Assembly (NCBI RefSeq): GCF_023094245.1 | Contig: NZ_JALMEW010000001.1 | Span: 124,001-188,000 of the forward strand | Source of the DNA: Halomonas getboli | GTDB taxonomy: Bacteria > Pseudomonadota > Gammaproteobacteria > Pseudomonadales > Halomonadaceae | DNA length: 64,000 nucleotides | Direction: 5' to 3' | Notes under the pieces: generated by a model | Told to the model about the DNA's origin: nothing | The model's database searches: none | The model's input: only the letters and a program-made list of their open reading frames with translations | Shown: piece by piece, positions 35,461-44,208 of the stretch | Layout of the letters: each line of letters opens with the position of its first letter | Position numbering within the stretch: position 1 is the stretch's first letter | Program-made: the position numbers and the translations under genes

Positions 35461-37200
35461 TCAGGGGGCGAGCGCGGGCAGGCGCTCGAGCAGCTCGTCG
35501 ATCCGCGGGCGCGGCTCGAAGCGTTCGATGGCCTCGGCCGCCAGCGCTCGGGCGCGTTCGCGCTCGCCTGCCATCCACAGCACCTCGATCAGGTGAGCGG
35601 CGATTTCCTGGTCGGGCATGGCATCCCAGGCGCGCTCCAGCCACGGAACGGCGGCGTCGATGTTGCCGAGCCGATAGGCGACCCAGCCGCGGCTGTCGAG
35701 GATTGCCGGGTTGTCCGGCTCGATCTCCAGGGCCCGCTCGATCAGCGTGCGGGCTTCCTCGAGTCTTCCTTCTATGTTCTCGTCGGCCAGGGTGTAGCCC
35801 AGCGCGTTCATGGCATTGGCGTTGTCCGGATCGCGCTCGAAGATGGTGCGCAGGTCGCGTTCCATGGCGGCCAGGTCGCCGTCGGCATAGGCGCGCATGG
35901 CGCGCTGGTAGCGCAGCTGGGCGTCGTCGGGATGGCGGGCGAGATAACTGTCGAGCAGGGCGTCGGCCTGGGCGCCAGCGTCGGCGCCGTCGAGCAGTTC
36001 GACCTCCAGGCCGGTGAGCCGGGAGGCGGCGTCGGGATGCTCGAGGCGTTCGTTGCGCAGGAAGGTGCGGGCGTCCACCAGACGGCCGTCCTCGATCAGC
36101 ATGCGGGCGGCGCTCGCCCGGGCGAGCAGGAAGCTGTCGCCTTCGGGCACCTGGCGATAATAAAGCAGGGCGTTGTCGACCTCGCCCTGCTGCTCGGCGA
36201 TGCTGCCCAGGATCAGGAAGGCCAGGGCGGGGGTGTCGTCCTCTTCCAGCAGCGGCAGCAGCAGGCGGCGAGCCGGCCGGGGATGCTGTTCCTCGAGATA
36301 GAGGCGTGCCAGGGCCAGGCGCAGCTGGGGGCGGTCGCCCTGGTCCTCGAGCAGCGCATCCGTGGTGACCTTGGCGGCCTCCAGTCGGCCCTGGCGAATC
36401 TGGGCCCGGGCCAGCAGCAGCATCAGGCGCGGATCGCCCGGCGAGGCTGCGAGCCCACGCTGGGCGGCCGTCTCGGCGCGTGCCGTATCATCCATCTCCA
36501 GCGCCAGGGCGGCGTCGATGCGCTGCACCGCGGGATCGTCCGGGTGCGTGGCGGTCAGCCGGTCGAGACGCCGCCGCGCCGAGGGTGTCTCGCCAGCGGC
36601 GGCTTCCAGCAGCGCCAGAGAAAGCTCGCGGTCGACGGACACGTCCGCAGCGACATCCTGTCGCAGGCGTTTCAGCAGCGGCTCGGGAGCCGCGCCGGCC
36701 GCGAGGGCATCCTCGACGAAGCCCAGCAGTTCGCCGTCGTCCTGCGCCTCCTGTAGCGCCAGACGCTGTTCCAGGGCGCTCGCCCAGTCGCCGCGTTGCA
36801 TGGCCAGGCTCGAGAGCAGGCGGGCCGGGGCCTCGCTACCGGGCTCCAGGGCCTGCCAGCGGCGGGCGGCTTCCTCGAGCAGCGCTGGATCGTCGTCGAA
36901 GCGGGCCGCCAGGGCGGCCCGCTTGGCCAGCTCGGCAGAACGGTAACGCTCGGCAGTGGCCAGATAGCCGCGGGCGGCGCGGCGATAGTCGCCGCGCTGC
37001 CCGGCGATCTCGGCGACCAGCAGCGTCGACAGGCCCGTGGCGTCGAGGCCGCGCGTGACCGGCGGGGCATCGGCCAGCGGATCGTCCTGGGTCGGCGCCG
37101 ACACGGCGGACAGGCTCTGGCAGCCGCCGAGCGCCATGGCCAGGCCGAAGGCGACGAGGGGGTGTCGGCGAACAAGCGTCTTGGGGGATCCTCGGGGCAT
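35461..37200 (-). CDS. TPR-repeat outer-membrane lipoprotein
   Basis: This 579-aa precursor has a lipobox ALGGC with Cys27, followed by multiple tetratricopeptide repeats. The clearest are near the C-terminus (NANAMNALGYTLADE and PAILDSRGWVAYRLGN, each about 34 aa). Earlier repeats are degenerate, with RGDYRRAARGYLATAERY near residue 68. It is the usual neighbour of lolB and hemA in Halomonas- and Pseudomonas-like genomes, and probably supports protein interactions at the outer membrane. The exact role is unknown. The start at 37200 is chosen for the signal peptide. Confidence 0.85.
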   Translation of the reverse strand: MPRGSPKTLVRRHPLVAFGLAMALGGCQSLSAVSAPTQDDPLADAPPVTRGLDATGLSTLLVAEIAGQRGDYRRAARGYLATAERYRSAELAKRAALAARFDDDPALLEEAARRWQALEPGSEAPARLLSSLAMQRGDWASALEQRLALQEAQDDGELLGFVEDALAAGAAPEPLLKRLRQDVAADVSVDRELSLALLEAAAGETPSARRRLDRLTATHPDDPAVQRIDAALALEMDDTARAETAAQRGLAASPGDPRLMLLLARAQIRQGRLEAAKVTTDALLEDQGDRPQLRLALARLYLEEQHPRPARRLLLPLLEEDDTPALAFLILGSIAEQQGEVDNALLYYRQVPEGDSFLLARASAARMLIEDGRLVDARTFLRNERLEHPDAASRLTGLEVELLDGADAGAQADALLDSYLARHPDDAQLRYQRAMRAYADGDLAAMERDLRTIFERDPDNANAMNALGYTLADENIEGRLEEARTLIERALEIEPDNPAILDSRGWVAYRLGNIDAAVPWLERAWDAMPDQEIAAHLIEVLWMAGERERARALAAEAIERFEPRPRIDELLERLPALAP

Positions 37201-37426
37201 GCCGGTCTCGCGAAGTCGGGCGTGATGCCAGCATAACGGCTTGACCGCGCGGGGCAAAGACGCAATGGCGCGGGTGTCGATGGCCGGCGTCAATGTCCTC
37301 GATAGTCCGGGGAGGCGCCGCAGGTCCACGGCCTGTGGTAGAATGCAGCGCCTTGGAGCGGCAGACGATGGCTCGCCGGGCCGCTCTCGATAACGCCGAC
37401 ACACGATCGCGAAGACGCCGATACGC

Positions 37427-38695
37427 ATGACGCTTCTTGCCCTGGGAATCAACCATCGGACCGCCACCGTCGAGGTGCGCGAGCAGGTCGCCTTTTCGCC
37501 CGCGCAGCTCGAAGCCGCGCTGGTCGAGCTGCGCGGGCTGCCCGACGTGCATGAGGCCGCGGTGCTGTCGACCTGCAACCGCACCGAGCTGTACTGCGTG
37601 ACCGGCGATGTCGGGGAAGGCGAGGTCCTCGACTGGTTGAGCCGTTTCCACGGTCTCGAGACCGTGGCGCTGACCCGCTGCGCTTATCATTATGTGGACG
37701 ACGAGGCCGCCCGCCACCTGATGCGGGTGGCGGTGGGCCTCGACTCCATGGTGCTCGGTGAGCCGCAGATCCTCGGCCAGATCAAGGATGCCTACCAGAT
37801 CGCGCGCCAGGCGCGCGGCATGGGCGGCGAGCTCGAAAGCCTCTTCCAGCAGACCTTCGCCGTGGCCAAGCGGGTGCGCACCGAGACCGGCATCGGTCGC
37901 AACCCGGTGTCGGTGGCCTATGCCGCGGTCAGCCTGGCCAGCCGCATCTTCGATGATTTCTCCCGCTCCCCGGCGCTGCTGATCGGTGCCGGCGAGACCA
38001 TCGAACTGGTGGCGCGCCACCTGCACGAGGCCGGCGTGCGACAGCTGACGGTGGCCAACCGCACCCGCGAGCGGGCCGAGCAGCTGGCCGCGCCGTTGGG
38101 CGGCCAGGCCATCACCCTCGACGAGATTCCCGAGGCGCTGGTCGAGGCGGGCATCGTGATCTCTTCCACCGCCGCGCCGCTGCCGATCCTCGGCAAGGGC
38201 ATGATGGAGCGGGCGCTGAAGAAGCGCCGCCATCGCCCGGTGTTCATGGTCGACATCGCCGTGCCGCGTGATATCGAGCCCGAGGTCGGCGATCTCGCCG
38301 ACGTCTTCCTCTATACCGTCGACGACCTCGAGGAGGTCATCGAGGAGAATCGTCGTCATCGCCAGGTCGCCGCCGACCAGGCCGAAGCGCTGATCGAACA
38401 GGGCGTGGACGGCTGGCAGCACGATCGGCGCCTGCGCAGCGGCGGCGAGCTGATTCGCGACGTGCGCGCCCGGGGCGAGGCTCTGCGCGACGAGGCGCGC
38501 GACCAGGCCCTCGAGCGCCTGGCTCGGGGCGAGAATCCCGAAGAGGTGGTGGCTCGGCTGGCCCATCAGCTCACCAACCGCCTGCTGCACCGGCCCACCG
38601 TGGCCCTGCGCGAGGCCGCTGCCGGCGAGCAGCGCGAACTGCTGGAGGCCGCCGCGTCCCTGCTGCTCGACGACTCTTCCGACACTTCCCGATAG
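37427..38695 (+). CDS. hemA: Glutamyl-tRNA reductase
   Basis: HemA reduces glutamyl-tRNA to glutamate-1-semialdehyde, the first committed step of tetrapyrrole synthesis. The 422-aa enzyme has [19 protein letters not shown], nucleophile Cys50 in [27 protein letters not shown], the NADPH loop [13 protein letters not shown], and a C-terminal dimerisation helix. It is 10 nt before prfA, the conserved hemA-prfA-prmC order. Heme supply ties in with the corrinoid genes elsewhere in the window only generally. The 226-nt divergent gap upstream contains TAGAAT at 37339-37344 as a possible -10. Confidence 0.97.
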   Translation: MTLLALGINHRTATVEVREQVAFSPAQLEAALVELRGLPDVHEAAVLSTCNRTELYCVTGDVGEGEVLDWLSRFHGLETVALTRCAYHYVDDEAARHLMRVAVGLDSMVLGEPQILGQIKDAYQIARQARGMGGELESLFQQTFAVAKRVRTETGIGRNPVSVAYAAVSLASRIFDDFSRSPALLIGAGETIELVARHLHEAGVRQLTVANRTRERAEQLAAPLGGQAITLDEIPEALVEAGIVISSTAAPLPILGKGMMERALKKRRHRPVFMVDIAVPRDIEPEVGDLADVFLYTVDDLEEVIEENRRHRQVAADQAEALIEQGVDGWQHDRRLRSGGELIRDVRARGEALRDEARDQALERLARGENPEEVVARLAHQLTNRLLHRPTVALREAAAGEQRELLEAAASLLLDDSSDTSR

Positions 38696-38705
38696 GACAT
38701 CCTTG

Positions 38706-39797
38706 ATGAAAGCTTCCCTGCGTCAGCGCCTCGACGCCTTTGCCGAGCGCTTCGAGGAGCTCGCGGTCCTGCTGGCGGATCCCGAGGTGATCACCGACCA
38801 GGCCCGCTTCCGCGACTACTCCCGCGAATACACCGAGCTCGAGCCCCTGGTGGAGACCTGGCGCGAGCATCGCGGCGTGGAGGACGACATCGCGGCCGCG
38901 GAGACCATGGCCGACGACGCCGACGCCGAGATGCGCGAGCTGGCCGAGATGGAGCGGGAAGACGGGCGGGCGCGGCTGGTCGAGCTCGAGGCGCGCCTCA
39001 AGCAGCTGCTGATTCCCCGCGACCCGGACGATGCCGGCAACGTCTTCCTCGAGATCCGCGCCGGCACCGGCGGCGACGAGGCGGCGCTGTTCGCCGGCGA
39101 CCTGTTCCGCATGTATTCCCGCTACGCCGAGCAGCACGGCTGGAAGGTCGAGGTGGTCAGCGCCAGCCATGGCGACATGGGCGGCTACAAGGAGATCATC
39201 TCGCGCATCAAGGGCGAGGGCGTCTTCGGGCGGCTCAAGTTCGAGTCCGGTGCCCATCGCGTGCAGCGCGTGCCGGCCACCGAGTCCCAGGGTCGCATCC
39301 ACACCTCGGCCTGCACCGTGGCGGTAATGCCCGAGGCCGACGAGGTCGGCGACGTCGATATCAACCAGAACGACCTGCGCGTCGATACCTTCCGCTCCAG
39401 CGGCGCCGGCGGCCAGCACGTCAACACCACCGACTCCGCCATCCGCATCACCCACCTGCCTACCGGCGTGGTGGTGGAGTGCCAGGAGGAGCGCAGCCAG
39501 CACAAGAACCGCGCCAAGGCCATGTCGCTGCTCGCCGCGCGCCTCAAGCAGGCGGCCCAGGACAGCCAGCGCCAGCAGCAGGCGGACGAGCGCCGTTCGC
39601 TGGTGGGCTCGGGCGATCGCAGCGAGCGCATCCGCACCTACAACTTCCCCCAGGGCCGGGTGACCGACCACCGTATCAACCTGACCCTCTACAAGCTGGG
39701 CGAGGTGATCGGCGGTGAACAGCTCGACGAGGTGATCGAGCCGCTGATCCAGGAGCACCAGGCCGACCAGCTCGCGGCTTTGCAGCAGGAGGCCTGA
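38706..39797 (+). CDS. prfA: Peptide chain release factor 1
   Basis: RF1 reads UAA and UAG stop codons. The 363-aa protein has GGQ at 235-237 in [14 protein letters not shown], the site methylated by PrmC, and the upstream [21 protein letters not shown] codon just before the ATG is not needed as a start. Its stop overlaps the prmC start (TGATG), so the methylase and its substrate are translationally coupled. Confidence 0.97.
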   Translation: MKASLRQRLDAFAERFEELAVLLADPEVITDQARFRDYSREYTELEPLVETWREHRGVEDDIAAAETMADDADAEMRELAEMEREDGRARLVELEARLKQLLIPRDPDDAGNVFLEIRAGTGGDEAALFAGDLFRMYSRYAEQHGWKVEVVSASHGDMGGYKEIISRIKGEGVFGRLKFESGAHRVQRVPATESQGRIHTSACTVAVMPEADEVGDVDINQNDLRVDTFRSSGAGGQHVNTTDSAIRITHLPTGVVVECQEERSQHKNRAKAMSLLAARLKQAAQDSQRQQQADERRSLVGSGDRSERIRTYNFPQGRVTDHRINLTLYKLGEVIGGEQLDEVIEPLIQEHQADQLAALQQEA

Positions 39798-40639
39798 TGC
39801 GCCTCGATCTGCTGCTGGCCCGGGCCGCCCAGCGGCTGCTGGACGCCGGCTCGCCGAGCGCCCGGCTCGACGCCGAGGTGCTGATGTGCCACGTGCTCGA
39901 GGTCGATCGCACCTGGCTCTACACCTGGGGCGACCGCGAGGCCGAGGGCGATGCCGAGGCGCGTTTCGAGGCGCTGGTCGCCGAGCGCGAGGCTGGCCGC
40001 CCGGTGGCGCACCTGACCGGCGAGCGCGAGTTCTGGGGGCTGCGCCTGGCCACCTCGCCGACGACCCTGATTCCGCGCCCGGACACCGAGACCCTGGTCG
40101 AGGCCGCGCTGGCCGTGGCCGGCGAGTCGGGCCGGCTGCTCGATCTGGGCACTGGCACCGGCGCGGTGGCGCTGGCCTTCGCCAGCGAACGGCCGGGCTG
40201 GGCGGTGACCGGGGTCGACCTGCGCCCCGAGGCGGTGACCCTGGCGACCGGCAACGCTGAGCGGCTGGGGATCACCAATGTCCGCTTCCTGGTCAGCGAC
40301 TGGTTTACGGCGCTGGACGAGGAGGGCGGCGCTGCCCGCTTCGCGCTGATCGTCTCCAACCCGCCCTACGTCGCCGACGACGATCCGCACCTGGCGCGCG
40401 GCGACGTGCGCTTCGAGCCGCGCAGCGCCCTGGTGGCGGCCGACGACGGCCTGGCCGACCTGCGCCATCTGGTGGTGGCGGCGCGCGTCTATCTGGCCAG
40501 CGACGGCTGGCTGATGTTGGAGCACGGCGCGGGGCAGGGCGCGGCGGTGCGCGAGGCCCTCGCCGCGGCCGGCTATCGCGATGTCTCGAGCCGCCGTGAT
40601 CTCGGCGGGCACGAGCGGATCAGCCTGGGCCGGCGCTGA
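39797..40639 (+). CDS. prmC: Release factor glutamine methyltransferase
   Basis: PrmC methylates the Gln of the GGQ motif in RF1 and RF2, using SAM. The 280-aa enzyme has the SAM-binding motif LLDLGTGTGAVALA (about 113-126) and the catalytic NPPYVAD (about 192-198). It overlaps prfA by 1 nt and is followed by the 244-nt lrp leader region. Confidence 0.96.
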   Translation: MRLDLLLARAAQRLLDAGSPSARLDAEVLMCHVLEVDRTWLYTWGDREAEGDAEARFEALVAEREAGRPVAHLTGEREFWGLRLATSPTTLIPRPDTETLVEAALAVAGESGRLLDLGTGTGAVALAFASERPGWAVTGVDLRPEAVTLATGNAERLGITNVRFLVSDWFTALDEEGGAARFALIVSNPPYVADDDPHLARGDVRFEPRSALVAADDGLADLRHLVVAARVYLASDGWLMLEHGAGQGAAVREALAAAGYRDVSSRRDLGGHERISLGRR

Positions 40640-40794
40640 GCGGCTCCGCGTCGGGTGACTCGGCTTGCGTGGCGACGCCGGCCGGCCGCTCGTGAGCGAC
40701 ATCGTGAGTGGCATCCTGCGGGGCGGGGCTGGAGTCGGCCAGGGGGCTTGTGGTACATCTGAAAACAGAAAAAAATGCCAACCAGTGCCGACTA

Positions 40795-40806
40795 TTCATT
40801 GATGAA
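40795..40806. promoter_or_regulatory. Dyad in the lrp leader
   Basis: TTCAT-TG-ATGAA lies in an AT-richer part of the 244-nt region upstream of lrp, 78 nt before its start. A site for autoregulation is plausible, since Lrp proteins commonly regulate their own genes. Evidence is only the symmetry and position. Confidence 0.3.
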
Positions 40807-40883
40807 TCCCCGAAAGCTCGCCGTTTGGCGGTGATTTTCAGTGGAAGATTCGGCGGTACCCCGTTCGACGTGCCAGGACCACA

Positions 40884-41384
40884 ATGAAAACCAAGACCCG
40901 TTCGCTCGATCGTATCGACCTCAAGATCCTGCGCTGCCTGCAGGACAACGCCCGCATCTCCTACGTCGACCTGGCCTCCCAGGTCGGCCTGTCCACCACG
41001 CCTTGCCTGGAACGGGTCAAGCGCCTCGAACGTGCGGGGGTGATACGCGGCTACAAGGCGCTGCTCGATCCGCGGGCGCTGAAGGCCAACCTGCTGGTGT
41101 TCGTCGAGATCAGCCTGGAGACCCAGTCGCCCTCGGTATTCGACGAGTTCCGCCGTGCGGTGGCCAAGCTGCCGCAGATCCAGGAATGCCACCTGGTGTC
41201 GGGCCAGTTCGACTACATCCTCAAGTGCCGGATTCCCGAGATGTCGGCCTACCGCCAGCTGCTGGGCGAGGTGGTGCTGACCCTGCCCGGGGTCAAGGAG
41301 TCCAAGAGCTACGTGGTGATGGAAGAGGTCAAGGAGGAGTTCTCCCTCCACGTGCCGGACATCGAGGAGTTCGAGGGCAAGTGA
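40884..41384 (+). CDS. lrp: Leucine-responsive regulatory protein (Lrp/AsnC family)
   Basis: This 166-aa global-type regulator has an N-terminal HTH (SYVDLASQVGLSTTPCLERV, about 30-49) and the RAM/ligand-binding domain with IQECHLVSGQFDYILKCR and SYVVMEEVKEE. The close likeness to E. coli Lrp across its full length favours Lrp over a narrow-range AsnC paralogue. It lies 6 nt before moeB, whose GTG-in-frame alternative start overlaps the lrp stop, so they probably share a transcript. No amino-acid catabolic gene is fused to it. Confidence 0.9.
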   Translation: MKTKTRSLDRIDLKILRCLQDNARISYVDLASQVGLSTTPCLERVKRLERAGVIRGYKALLDPRALKANLLVFVEISLETQSPSVFDEFRRAVAKLPQIQECHLVSGQFDYILKCRIPEMSAYRQLLGEVVLTLPGVKESKSYVVMEEVKEEFSLHVPDIEEFEGK

Positions 41385-41389
41385 GCGCC

Positions 41390-42139
41390 ATGAACGACGA
41401 TGCGCTGCTGCGCTACAGCCGCCAGATCCTGCTCGAGCAGATCGATATCGCCGGCCAGGAACGCCTGCTCGCCGGCCATGCCCTGGTGATCGGCGCCGGT
41501 GGCCTGGGCTCGCCGGTGGTGCTGTACCTGGCCGCTGCCGGCATGGGGCGGCTGACGCTGGCGGACGACGACGCGGTGGAGCTCTCCAACCTGCAGCGCC
41601 AGATCGCCCATGGCATGGCGGATCTGGGGCGCGCCAAGGCCGAGTCGGCCCGCGAGGCGGCGCTGGCGCTCAACCCCGACTGCGAGATCCGCGCCGTCAC
41701 CGAGCGCCTCGAGGGCGAGGCGCTGGCCGCGGCGGTAGCCGAGGCCGACGTGGTGCTCGACTGCACCGACCGCTTCTCGAGCCGCTACGCGATCAACGCC
41801 GCCTGCCGGGCCGCCGGCGTGCCGCTGGTCTCGGGCGCGGCGATCCGCTTCTCCGGCCAGCTCGCGGTGTTCGACCCGCGCGATGCCGAGAGCCCTTGCT
41901 ATGCCTGTCTCTATCCGCCGGACGACGGCGGCGACGAAGCGCTGAGCTGCGCCGAGAGCGGGGTGGTGGCGCCGCTGGTGGGGCTGATCGGCTGCTTCCA
42001 GGCGCTCGAGGCGATGAAGCTAGTCGCTCATGCCGGCCAGGTGCATCGTGGACTCTCCACCTTCGACGGCCTCAGCGGCCAGTGGCGCCACTTCCGCGTG
42101 CCCCGCGATCCCGCCTGTCCGGTCTGCAGCGACGAGTGA
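41390..42139 (+). CDS. moeB: Molybdopterin-synthase adenylyltransferase
   Basis: MoeB (ThiF/HesA family) adenylates the MoaD C-terminus for molybdopterin synthesis; ThiF does the same for ThiS. The 249-aa protein has the ATP loop VIGAGGLGSPVV (about 33-44), LSNLQRQI, VVLDCTDRF, zinc cysteines in CYAC (170-173) and CPVC (243-246), and Cys187 as the usual thioester residue. It lacks a rhodanese domain, as E. coli MoeB does. The formate dehydrogenase in this window needs molybdenum cofactor, which fits MoeB, but ThiF cannot be excluded. Confidence 0.88.
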   Translation: MNDDALLRYSRQILLEQIDIAGQERLLAGHALVIGAGGLGSPVVLYLAAAGMGRLTLADDDAVELSNLQRQIAHGMADLGRAKAESAREAALALNPDCEIRAVTERLEGEALAAAVAEADVVLDCTDRFSSRYAINAACRAAGVPLVSGAAIRFSGQLAVFDPRDAESPCYACLYPPDDGGDEALSCAESGVVAPLVGLIGCFQALEAMKLVAHAGQVHRGLSTFDGLSGQWRHFRVPRDPACPVCSDE

Positions 42140-42203
42140 GCGGTCGTTCGCGAGGGGCCGCATCGGGTGCCTCGCATCTCACTCCTGGCTGTTCACCCTC
42201 CTG

Positions 42204-42249
42204 CCCCTCGCCCCTCGCCCCTCGCCCCTCGCCCCTCGCCCCTCGCCCT
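42204..42249 (+). repeat. 7-bp minisatellite (CCCCTCG) at convergent junction (3)
   Basis: Six tandem units of CCCCTCG (42204-42245) plus a partial CCCT run up to the stop codon of the convergent regulator gene. The flanking sequence (about 42165-42203) contains CTCACTCCTGG and TTCACCCTCCTG, relating it to the GTGAGG-type junctions at 17656 and 29838. Such short tandem arrays are prone to slippage. Confidence 0.85.
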
Positions 42250-42841
42250 ACTCATAAGTCACCACCAGAAAGGCCAGCAGCTCGTCGTCGCTGACGTTCT
42301 CGATGACGTGCTCCTGGTCGGCGTGATAGTGCGCCGAATCCCCTACCGCCAGCCGGCAGTCGCTGTCGCCGGCGACCACTCGGGCGGCACCCCGGGTGAT
42401 GGTCAATAATTCCCTTGTCCCCTCGAAGTGCGGCGCGCTGCGCAGGCTGGCCCGAGGCGCGATGCGCAGCTCGTAAAACTCCACGTGCTTTTCCAGATGC
42501 AGCGGCGAGAGGGTGCGGATGCGGCATTCCCGGTCGTCGCGGAACAGGTGAGTAGCGTCGTCGCCACGTACCACCTCGATGGTGGAGGCGGTCCAGGGCT
42601 GATCGACCAGGTCGCCGATGCTGAGACCGAAGGCCTGGGCGATGCGCAGCGTCACCGCCAGGGTGGGGTTGGCGCGACCGCGCTCGATCTGGCTCAGCAT
42701 CGAGCGGCTGACGCCGCAGGCCGAGGCCAGCTGGTCCAGGGTCAGACCGCGCCGCTTGCGCAGCTCGATGACGCGGTCGCAGAGCAGCTGGCCGCCTTGG
42801 GAGGGCGCTGGCGTCGGTGCATCGGGGGGCGTGGTAGTCAC
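42248..42841 (-). CDS. XRE-family regulator with C-terminal cupin domain
   Basis: This 197-aa regulator has an N-terminal helix-turn-helix (LTLDQLASACGVSRSMLSQI, about 36-55, followed by ERGRANPTLAVTLRIAQAFG) and a C-terminal cupin (RITLSPLHLEK-like strand through VGDSAHYHADQEHVIEN), the layout of PuuR and similar one-component sensors. The start is GTG at 42841, with AGGAG 7 nt upstream; a longer frame would cross the operator repeats. It is divergent from tdh and likely senses threonine or a related metabolite. The PuuR-like layout could also suggest a role with the nearby polyamine cluster; context favours tdh-kbl. Confidence 0.85.
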   Translation of the reverse strand: MTTTPPDAPTPAPSQGGQLLCDRVIELRKRRGLTLDQLASACGVSRSMLSQIERGRANPTLAVTLRIAQAFGLSIGDLVDQPWTASTIEVVRGDDATHLFRDDRECRIRTLSPLHLEKHVEFYELRIAPRASLRSAPHFEGTRELLTITRGAARVVAGDSDCRLAVGDSAHYHADQEHVIENVSDDELLAFLVVTYE

Positions 42842-42862
42842 CCGAGGACTCCTGATGTTCAG

Positions 42863-42924
42863 TATGATGGAATTTATTCTTGCATAGAGGATTTTGTCCA
42901 CTATGCTGGAATTAATTCCTCCAT
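42863..42924. promoter_or_regulatory. Two 23-bp direct repeats with dyad cores upstream of tdh
   Basis: Positions 42863-42885 and 42902-42924 are direct repeats that match at most positions. Each begins TATG and ends CAT around the dyad core GGAATTWATTCY; the second core, GGAATTAATTCC (42908-42919), is a perfect palindrome. They start 39 bp apart in the AT-rich divergent promoter between the XRE-cupin gene and tdh, and are good candidates for sites of the adjacent regulator. Confidence 0.7.
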
Positions 42925-42998
42925 GGTAGTCATCCCGGCGCGGATTGCCAGCCATGGGGGCATTCAGGGAAGCCATTCATCTCAAGCAGGAGACGCAC

Positions 42999-44024
42999 AT
43001 GAAGGCGCTGGTCAAGCGAGAGGCGGCCCCCGGACTCTGGCTCGAGGACGTGCCCGAGCCGGAAGTCGGCATCAACGACGTGCTGGTGCGGGTCAAGCGC
43101 ACCGCCATCTGCGGCACCGATCTGCACATCTACAAATGGGACGCCTGGGCGCAGCAGACCATCCCGACGCCGATGGTGGTCGGCCACGAGTTCGTCGGCG
43201 AGATCGTCGAGGTCGGCTCCAACGTCAATGACTTCCATCCCGGGCAGATCGTCTCCGGCGAGGGGCATGTGGTCTGCGGACGCTGCCGCAACTGCCTGGC
43301 GGGCCGCCGTCACCTGTGCGCCCATACCCGCGGCATCGGGGTGAATCGCCCCGGCGCCTTCGCCGAGTACGTGGCGCTGCCGATGTCCAACGTCTGGGAG
43401 CATCGCCCGGGTATCGACCTGGACGTGGCGGCGCTGTTCGACCCGCTCGGCAACGCCGTGCATACCGCGCTGCAGTTCGACGTGCTGGGCGAGGACGTGC
43501 TGATCACCGGTGCCGGGCCGATCGGCGCCATGGCCGCGGCGGTGTGCCGCCACGCCGGGGCGCGCCACGTGGTGGTCACCGACCTCAATCCCAAGCGGCT
43601 GGCGCTGGCCGACACGCTGGGCGCGACGCGCACCGTCAACGCCGCGGAGGAAAGCCTGGCGGACGTGCAGGCCGAGCTGGGCATGGCCGAGGGCTTCGAC
43701 GTGGGGCTGGAGATGTCCGGCAGCTCGGCGGCCTTCAAGGATCTGCTGGCCAGCATGTGCCACGGCGGCAAGGTGGCGATGCTCGGCATTCCCACCGAGG
43801 AGACGGCCATCGACTGGAACACGGTGATCTTCAACATGCTGACCCTCAAGGGCGTCTACGGCCGGGAGATGTACGAGACCTGGTACAAGATGTCGGTGCT
43901 GGTGGAATCGGGGATGGATATCTCGCCGGTGATCACCCACCGTCTGCCCTATACCGACTTCGAGCAGGGCTTCCAGGCCATGCTGGCCGGCGAGGCTAGC
44001 AAGGTGATTCTGAACTGGGAGTGA
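42999..44024 (+). CDS. tdh: L-threonine 3-dehydrogenase
   Basis: Tdh oxidises threonine to 2-amino-3-ketobutyrate with NAD+. The 341-aa zinc enzyme has [12 protein letters not shown] with the catalytic-zinc Cys, [12 protein letters not shown], the structural-zinc cysteines in [15 protein letters not shown], and the coenzyme loop [14 protein letters not shown]. The length equals E. coli Tdh. The ATG has CAGGAGA upstream. It is followed by kbl, which uses its product, although repeat copy C separates them by 184 nt. Confidence 0.96.
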   Translation: MKALVKREAAPGLWLEDVPEPEVGINDVLVRVKRTAICGTDLHIYKWDAWAQQTIPTPMVVGHEFVGEIVEVGSNVNDFHPGQIVSGEGHVVCGRCRNCLAGRRHLCAHTRGIGVNRPGAFAEYVALPMSNVWEHRPGIDLDVAALFDPLGNAVHTALQFDVLGEDVLITGAGPIGAMAAAVCRHAGARHVVVTDLNPKRLALADTLGATRTVNAAEESLADVQAELGMAEGFDVGLEMSGSSAAFKDLLASMCHGGKVAMLGIPTEETAIDWNTVIFNMLTLKGVYGREMYETWYKMSVLVESGMDISPVITHRLPYTDFEQGFQAMLAGEASKVILNWE

Positions 44025-44036
44025 GAATTCTCGGTA

Positions 44037-44156
44037 CGCGATGAGCGCCGGGGGGCAAGGCGCAGCGAGGGTTTTTGCCAAGGATGGCAAAAGTTAGCGC
44101 CCAGGGATGGGTTCACAGTGCCTCGCGGAGGCTTGCCGCCGGAGCAGCGAGTCGCG
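44037..44156 (+). repeat. Dispersed hairpin repeat, copy C (tdh-kbl gap)
   Basis: This is the cleanest copy. Successive pairs are CGCGA/TCGCG (ends), GGCAAG (44054-44059)/CTTGCC (44132-44137), GCGAGG (44065-44070)/CCTCGC (44121-44126), and the central TTTTGCCA-AGGA-TGGCAAAA (44073-44092). The right side carries the conserved GTTAGCGCCCAGGGATGGG followed by TTCACAG. Size is 120 nt, in sense with tdh and kbl, between two cistrons that work together. Confidence 0.8.
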
Positions 44157-44208
44157 TCCCGACGCCTCGAGACCCGATGAGTCAAGAAACAAGAAGGGAT
44201 ACGACACC

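Noticed and set aside
44107..44208. N-terminal extension of kbl (similar extensions for bluB and betB-side frames)
   Set aside because: The extra residues come from translating the repeat element; the ribosome-binding site and homology support the ATG at 44209.
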